In this document: positions 5,860-10,105 of the stretch, piece by piece | Layout: the number at the start of each line of letters is the position of its first letter | Position numbering within the stretch: the first letter of the stretch is position 1 | Assembly (NCBI GenBank): GCA_964611525.1 | Contig: CAZTAL010000050.1 | Span: 1-10,105 of the forward strand | Length of the DNA: 10,105 nucleotides | Direction: 5' to 3' | Origin: JAAYJR01 sp964611525 | GTDB taxonomy: Bacteria; Bacteroidota; Bacteroidia; Bacteroidales; Prolixibacteraceae | Position numbers and translations under genes: made by a program | Notes under the pieces: model-generated | Seen by the model: only the letters and a program-made list of their open reading frames with translations | The model's database searches: none | What the model was told of the DNA's origin: nothing

Positions 5860-7566
5860 ATGAGAAAATATGCCTTTTTAATTATATACTTATTTTTTTT
5901 ACCGTTTTATATTTTTGCCCAGGTAAAATATTATTCCGATCCCTTAAAAATTCCAATATTGCTAAGCGGGAGTTTCGCAGAACTAAGAAATAATCATTTC
6001 CATTCAGGTATCGATATAAAAACACAGGGAGTTACGGGAATTCCTGTTTATTCTGTTGCAGTGGGGTATATTTCCCGTATAGTTGTCTCACCCTCTGGTT
6101 ATGGCAGGGCAATTTATATAACACATACGAATGGTACAACATCGGTATATGGTCATTTGAGCCGCTTCAGGAGTGATATTGACCGCTATGTAGAAAGTAT
6201 TCAATACCGGAGAAGATCATTTCGTATTGATATACAAGTACCTGTAAATACATTTCCCGTCATTAAGGATGACCTTATCGGCTATAGCGGAAATTCCGGC
6301 AGCTCAGGCGGTCCCCATTTGCATTTCGAGATCCGTGATTCATATACACAGGAAATTTTAAATCCCCTTAAATATAACTTTACGGTAAATGATAATATAC
6401 CTCCAAAAATATTTTCATTAATGATTTCACCTTTGAGTTCCGGTTCGCATGTAGAATTCGCCTCGGAAAAAAAGGTATACCCCGTTATATTTTATGATGG
6501 TCGTTACCAGTTGGAAAGACCTGTTATTCCTGTTTTCGGAGAGATTGGATTTGCTGTACAGGTCAATGATTTTTTCAACGGATCCATTAATAAATGCGGA
6601 GTATATTCAATCGAGCTGACAATAGATGATGAATTGTACTATGCCTTTCAAATGGACCGTTTTTCTTTTGATGAAACACGCTATCTGAACAGTCATATTG
6701 ACTATGAAGAATATATATACAGCCGAAGGCGGTACCACAAAACATGGCTTGATCCTGGAAATCGCATGGGAATATATAAATATTTACGCGAAAAAGGGGT
6801 ATCTAATATGGATGATGGGAAGCTTCATGATGTAAGGATTGAGATCAGAGATATAAACGGAAATACGTCTGTTTTGGCTTTTTCAGTGAGGAGTATATTC
6901 AGACAGATCGAATACAACCAGAATAAATTCAGCAAGTTTATGAGTTATAATCAAAATAACACGTTTTTAGCAGACAGTATAATAATTGAATTTCCTAAAG
7001 AATCTTTATACAAGGATTTAAAATTCAGGTATAAAAAACGTCCCGCAATGCAAAAATGCATTTCCGGTATTCATGTTGTTCACAAAAAAACGGTGCCCCT
7101 GCATAAAAGAATGAAATTATCCATTCAAACTAGTCCTATTGAAAAAAGATTTCAACGTAAAGCGTTGTTGGTTGAAGTAGATACCATTACAGGAGATTTA
7201 TCTGCTGTAGGGGGATATTATAAAAATGGCTGGGTTACAGGCTACACAAGAACTTTTGGAAATTTTGCAGTGGCAATTGATACTGTTCCCCCCAAAATAG
7301 TACCTCTTAGTATTAGAAATAAATCAGAGCTTACTGAAGATTCACGAATATGCTTCGGGATAAAGGATGAATTATCCGGCATCAGTTCTTTTGAAGGGGT
7401 ATTGGATGACAAATGGGCACTTTTCGAATATGATGCAAAAAGTAATCTGTTAATACATTATTTTGATGAAGAAAGATTTGAAATGAATATAATGCATAAT
7501 CTTAAATTAACTGTTACTGATTTAAAAGGAAACAGAAGTATGTATGAAGCTTCCTTCAGAAGATAA
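5860..7566 (+). CDS. Secreted M23 family (LytM-type) metallopeptidase
   Basis: This 568-residue protein starts with a signal peptide (residues 1-20, MRKYAFLIIYLFFLPFYIFA, cleavage before Gln21). The M23 catalytic domain follows at once. HxxxD is at His48-Asp52 (HSGID), a third histidine is His99 (YGHLS), and HLH is at His153-His155 (GPHLHFEIRD). By analogy with LytM, His48, Asp52 and His155 bind zinc and His99/His153 assist catalysis; all are present. Between His99 and HLH sits an insert with an Arg-rich stretch (YRRRSFR). The remaining 400 residues are beta-rich, with two PPKI motifs (about 181 and 477) like the start of Ig-like domains. The protein probably cuts peptide cross-links of peptidoglycan, or helps such cutting, in the periplasm. 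It diverges from the zapA operon over a 146-base gap. Length and domain order match a common Bacteroidetes M23 subgroup. Confidence 0.92.
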   Translation: MRKYAFLIIYLFFLPFYIFAQVKYYSDPLKIPILLSGSFAELRNNHFHSGIDIKTQGVTGIPVYSVAVGYISRIVVSPSGYGRAIYITHTNGTTSVYGHLSRFRSDIDRYVESIQYRRRSFRIDIQVPVNTFPVIKDDLIGYSGNSGSSGGPHLHFEIRDSYTQEILNPLKYNFTVNDNIPPKIFSLMISPLSSGSHVEFASEKKVYPVIFYDGRYQLERPVIPVFGEIGFAVQVNDFFNGSINKCGVYSIELTIDDELYYAFQMDRFSFDETRYLNSHIDYEEYIYSRRRYHKTWLDPGNRMGIYKYLREKGVSNMDDGKLHDVRIEIRDINGNTSVLAFSVRSIFRQIEYNQNKFSKFMSYNQNNTFLADSIIIEFPKESLYKDLKFRYKKRPAMQKCISGIHVVHKKTVPLHKRMKLSIQTSPIEKRFQRKALLVEVDTITGDLSAVGGYYKNGWVTGYTRTFGNFAVAIDTVPPKIVPLSIRNKSELTEDSRICFGIKDELSGISSFEGVLDDKWALFEYDAKSNLLIHYFDEERFEMNIMHNLKLTVTDLKGNRSMYEASFRR

Positions 7567-7994
7567 TGATTATATGACAGAGATTATTCTATGCCCACAC
7601 TTGACTACCGTGACCTTTTCTTAGCAAAGTTTGATAATAATCATTTTTTAACGCTCCGAATTAATAATACTCTAACCTTGACAAGCCAGTACCAAATAAG
7701 TTTTTAAAAGTCGGATAAAAATTATTACTTCTGTAACACCTATAAATAAAGAGTTACATAAGGCAGTTAAAAATATTTTGACCACAAAAGCAAGAATATT
7801 AATAGTAAGAACACTACGTTTTTTCAGGGCAAGCTTGAAAAAAATCGGTTCGCGGGAAATATTGTCTTTTTTAAAGCTAATAACACGTTGGTAACTTTTG
7901 CGGCCTTAACGCCTAAAAAAGTGGGATTGTAATAAAGTACCGTGATGTGTATAAATATTTCACTTAGTGGCGTGCAATGTGGAACTGTAATATA

Positions 7995-8026
7995 TTTTCA
8001 TTTTATATTTTAAGGTTATATATTTG
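7995..8026 (+). promoter_or_regulatory. Candidate promoter upstream of the C69 gene
   Basis: TATATTTG (8019-8026) is a full -7 match, with TTTT (7995-7998) 20 bases upstream instead of TTTG. If used for the C69 gene it would give a leader of about 225 bases before the ATG at 8260, unusually long for this window. Confidence 0.4.
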
Positions 8027-8079
8027 TCATCCATCCGGGGGTTATATTATCCGGAAGAATTAAATTGGTATATAAAATC

Positions 8080-8114
8080 ACTACTGTAATGGTAAAAAAT
8101 AAATTTACTACTGT
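8080..8114 (+). repeat. Short direct repeat ACTACTGT
   Basis: ACTACTGT occurs at 8080-8087 and again at 8107-8114. Each copy is followed six bases later by a run of A's, so the unit looks like an imperfect 27-base tandem repeat. It could be an insertion-sequence end or scar, or a binding site. Two copies only. Confidence 0.4.
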
Positions 8115-8259
8115 CCGCGGAAAAATAGTTATCGGGCTAAAAACATACATGATTAGGTATCTTTAACTGTGTCATTAATTGCGGTGTAATTAAAAAATAA
8201 GAGTTAATAGTATACCCCATAAGACAGTGATAAAAAATATATTTATTAAAATTAAAAGT

Positions 8260-9954
8260 ATGAAGAAAATAAAATTGACAATCGGGATATGGATTGTATT
8301 ATTACTTATTATTAGTGCCGATATTTCTAACGGATGTACAAATTTTTTAATTACCAGGGGAGCTTCAGCTGACGGATCTACAATGATCACTTACGCTGCC
8401 GATTCACATACATTATACGGCGAATTGTATTATCAGCCCGCCCTAGATTATCCTGAAGGGGCTATGCGCGATATTTATGAATGGGATACGGGGAAATATC
8501 TCGGACAAATTCCTCAGGTTTCCCATACTTATAGTGTAGTCGGAAATATAAATGAATTTCAGGTCGCTATAGGCGAAACTACCTTCGGGGGGAGAAATGA
8601 ATTAAGCGGTCAGAGTGATGCAATAATGGATTACGGAAGTTTAATTTATGTAACTCTGCAAAGGGCAAAAACTGCCCGGGAGGCTATTGAAATCATGACC
8701 GGACTGGTGGATGATTACGGTTATTATAGCTCAGGAGAGTCATTCTCTATTTCTGATCCGAAAGAGGTATGGATACTTGAAATGATAGGTAAAGGCGAGG
8801 ATCAAAAAGGAGCAGTCTGGGTTGCTGTGAGAGTGCCCGACGGTTATATCAGCGGACATGCAAATCAGGCACGGATAACCACATTTCCGCTAAATGATCC
8901 TGGAAATTGCCTTTATTCTGATGATGTTATTTCATTTGCACGGGAAAAAGGCTGGTATACAGGAACAAATAAGGATTTCAGTTTTTCTGATGTGTACGCA
9001 CCTGTCGATTTTAGCGGTGCCCGTTTCTGCGAAGCCCGGGTTTGGTCGGCTTTTAACAAGGTGACAACCGGAATGGAAAAATATTATGACTACGCTAAAG
9101 GAAATATCGAGCGTGGAGGGGATAATAATTTCCCCACTAACAGAATGCCTCTCTGGATAAAACCTGATAAAAAACTTACAGTACAGGATGTAATGGGTCT
9201 GATGCGCGATCACTTTGAGGGAACAGGTCTTGACATGACAAAAGATATCGGTGCAGGTCCGTTTGAATTACCTTATCGTTGGAGACCCTTAACATGGGAA
9301 GTTGACTCTGTGACATATATCAATGAAAGAGCTACATCTACCCAGCAAACGGGTTTTTCATTTGTAACACAAAGTCGCAAGTGGCTCCCTGATCCGGTTG
9401 GCGGAATTATCTGGTTTGGGGTTGATGATAGCTATAGTACCTGTTATGTACCCATGTATTGTGGCATTACTGAAATTCCGGAATGTTTTGCCGAAGGTAA
9501 CGGTGACATGCTTACTTATAGTCCGACCTCGGCATTCTGGACATTTAATCTGGTGTCAAATCTGGCCTATCTTCGCTATAATCACATGATAGAAGACATT
9601 AAAATAGTGCAAAATGAACTTGAAAATAACTTTGTAACTTATGTTCCGTTTATTGACAAGGTTGCAAAAGATTTGTGTAATTCTGAAGGAACAAAGAAAG
9701 CCCGTGAATTTATAACACAATATTCGGTTAACGAGGCAAATAATATGACACGCCGTTGGAAAGAACTCGGTCAATACCTTTTAGTTAAATATATTGATGG
9801 TAATATCAAGAAGGAAAAAAACGGTGAATTTGAACGTACTGTAACCGGAATTACAACTGCTCCGCTTCAGCCGGGTTATCCCGATTGGTGGTATAAAATA
9901 ATTGTAGATAAAACCGGAGATCATTTTAAGATGTCAGAGCAGGACAACCATTAA
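8260..9954 (+). CDS. C69 family dipeptidase, secreted
   Basis: From the ATG at 8260 this is a 564-residue peptidase of family C69 (PepD-like, N-terminal nucleophile fold). A signal peptide with hydrophobic core at residues 8-19 ends at Gly25, and Cys26 (CTNFLITRGASADGS) is the conserved nucleophile that becomes the mature N-terminus after cleavage. Further family marks are AADSHTLYGELYY (about 46-58), YEWDTGKYLG, ETTFGGRNE, DYGSLIYVTLQRAKTAREAI, SSGESFSI and SGHANQARITTFP. The enzyme hydrolyses dipeptides, here probably in the periplasm. An earlier GTG at 8227 would add 11 residues (IKNIFIKIKS) before the usual MKK start; the ATG gives a normal signal peptide and is preferred. The SNGC context lacks the aliphatic residue at -3 expected of a lipobox, so a lipoprotein is unlikely. 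The gene stands alone, with no Shine-Dalgarno. Confidence 0.93.
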   Translation: MKKIKLTIGIWIVLLLIISADISNGCTNFLITRGASADGSTMITYAADSHTLYGELYYQPALDYPEGAMRDIYEWDTGKYLGQIPQVSHTYSVVGNINEFQVAIGETTFGGRNELSGQSDAIMDYGSLIYVTLQRAKTAREAIEIMTGLVDDYGYYSSGESFSISDPKEVWILEMIGKGEDQKGAVWVAVRVPDGYISGHANQARITTFPLNDPGNCLYSDDVISFAREKGWYTGTNKDFSFSDVYAPVDFSGARFCEARVWSAFNKVTTGMEKYYDYAKGNIERGGDNNFPTNRMPLWIKPDKKLTVQDVMGLMRDHFEGTGLDMTKDIGAGPFELPYRWRPLTWEVDSVTYINERATSTQQTGFSFVTQSRKWLPDPVGGIIWFGVDDSYSTCYVPMYCGITEIPECFAEGNGDMLTYSPTSAFWTFNLVSNLAYLRYNHMIEDIKIVQNELENNFVTYVPFIDKVAKDLCNSEGTKKAREFITQYSVNEANNMTRRWKELGQYLLVKYIDGNIKKEKNGEFERTVTGITTAPLQPGYPDWWYKIIVDKTGDHFKMSEQDNH

Positions 9955-9963
9955 ATCAAGAAG

Positions 9964-9991
9964 GATTCCAATTTTCTGGTAAGATGGAATC
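9964..9991 (+). terminator. Possible hairpin after the C69 gene
   Basis: GATTCCA (9964-9970) and TGGAATC (9985-9991) are perfect 7-base inverted arms around a 14-base loop, starting 10 bases after the stop codon. The T run of a classical terminator is missing, so this is only a candidate transcript end. Confidence 0.35.
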
Positions 9992-10025
9992 ATTGTAAAA
10001 ATATGGGAAATTAAAAATTTTACGC

Positions 10026-10057
10026 TTTCTTTATTATCAAAAAAAGTATTACTTTTG
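10026..10057 (+). promoter_or_regulatory. Bacteroidetes-type promoter for the gene beyond the right edge
   Basis: TTTC (10026-10029), 20 bases, TACTTTTG (10050-10057) gives a full -7 match and a near -33 match. Transcription would start near 10064, about 23 bases before an ATG at 10087. Confidence 0.55.
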
Positions 10058-10086
10058 CCCCCTCTTTTAAGCAATCTCTTATCAGG

Positions 10087-10105
10087 ATGATAATATTGCC
10101 AACGA
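10087..10105 (+). CDS. Possible start of the next gene (partial)
   Basis: ATG at 10087 follows AGG and reads MIILPT before the window ends. The only support is its position about 30 bases after a good -7 box. Six residues are too few to name a product, and the start could also lie beyond the edge. Confidence 0.25.

Larger units (their letters stand above)
7567..8259. other. Gene-poor gap between M23 and C69 genes
   Basis: This stretch of almost 700 bases holds no gene I can recognise. Three items are visible. A 38-codon reading frame begins with ATG at 7591 and stops at 7707. A 49-codon open stretch without a start codon ends at 7932, with a protein-like tail (NNTLVTFAALTPKKVGL). A promoter-like element and a short direct repeat lie further right (listed separately). 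Some segments, such as the one around 7840-7930, are less AT-rich than typical intergenic DNA here, so a decayed gene or insertion-sequence remnant is possible, but I cannot name one. Confidence 0.5.

Noticed and set aside
7565..7645. AATGATTAT / ATAATCATT inverted repeat followed by T's after the M23 gene
   Set aside because: The arms are only 9 AT-rich base pairs around a loop of more than 60 bases; unlikely as a terminator.
8227..8259. GTG start at 8227 for the C69 peptidase
   Set aside because: It would add a lysine/isoleucine-rich extension before a normal MKK signal peptide; the ATG at 8260 fits the family.

Overview
The window looks like a chromosomal segment of an AT-rich Bacteroidetes, most likely of the order Bacteroidales. 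Three things point there. Several gene starts follow boxes of the Bacteroidetes primary sigma factor (TTTG or TTG, 19-20 bases, then TAnnTTTG). Shine-Dalgarno sequences are absent in front of nearly all genes. The families present are typical of the phylum: a SNF2 helicase with a long N-terminal half, a small coiled-coil protein next to ZapA and RNase Y, a 570-residue M23 protein, and a C69 dipeptidase with the Cys nucleophile just after the signal peptide.

Layout. Bases 1-1524 (minus) hold the first 508 codons of a SNF2-family helicase that runs off the left edge. Divergent from it (1705-2358, plus) is a DOMON/CBM9-like protein without a signal peptide. Next comes a two-gene plus-strand unit: a DUF134 (UPF0251) DNA-binding protein with a C-terminal zinc ribbon (2566-3009) and a Gly/Arg-rich DUF5320 protein (3030-3347). 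This pair ends in a hairpin-rich convergent terminator region at about 3363-3440. The minus-strand operon 5713-3434 encodes a small coiled-coil protein, the FtsZ-ring protein ZapA and the membrane-anchored ribonuclease RNase Y. A secreted M23 (LytM-type) metalloprotease-like protein (5860-7566, plus) diverges from it. A gene-poor stretch of almost 700 bases follows, with a candidate promoter and a short direct repeat. Then comes a secreted C69 dipeptidase (8260-9954, plus). The right edge has a good promoter and perhaps the first codons of the next gene.

How the parts work together. The ZapA operon and the divergent M23 gene both concern cell division or the cell wall, and RNase Y ties mRNA decay to that operon. 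The C69 peptidase probably digests short peptides in the periplasm. The DUF134-DUF5320 pair stands apart: its second gene carries the only textbook Shine-Dalgarno in the window and is much richer in GC than its surroundings, so it may have arrived by transfer. I do not see a defence system, CRISPR array, tRNA, rRNA or intact mobile element. Nothing here is clearly a new system. The most open points are the DUF134-DUF5320 pair, the zapA-rny intergenic hairpin, and the 7567-8259 gap.
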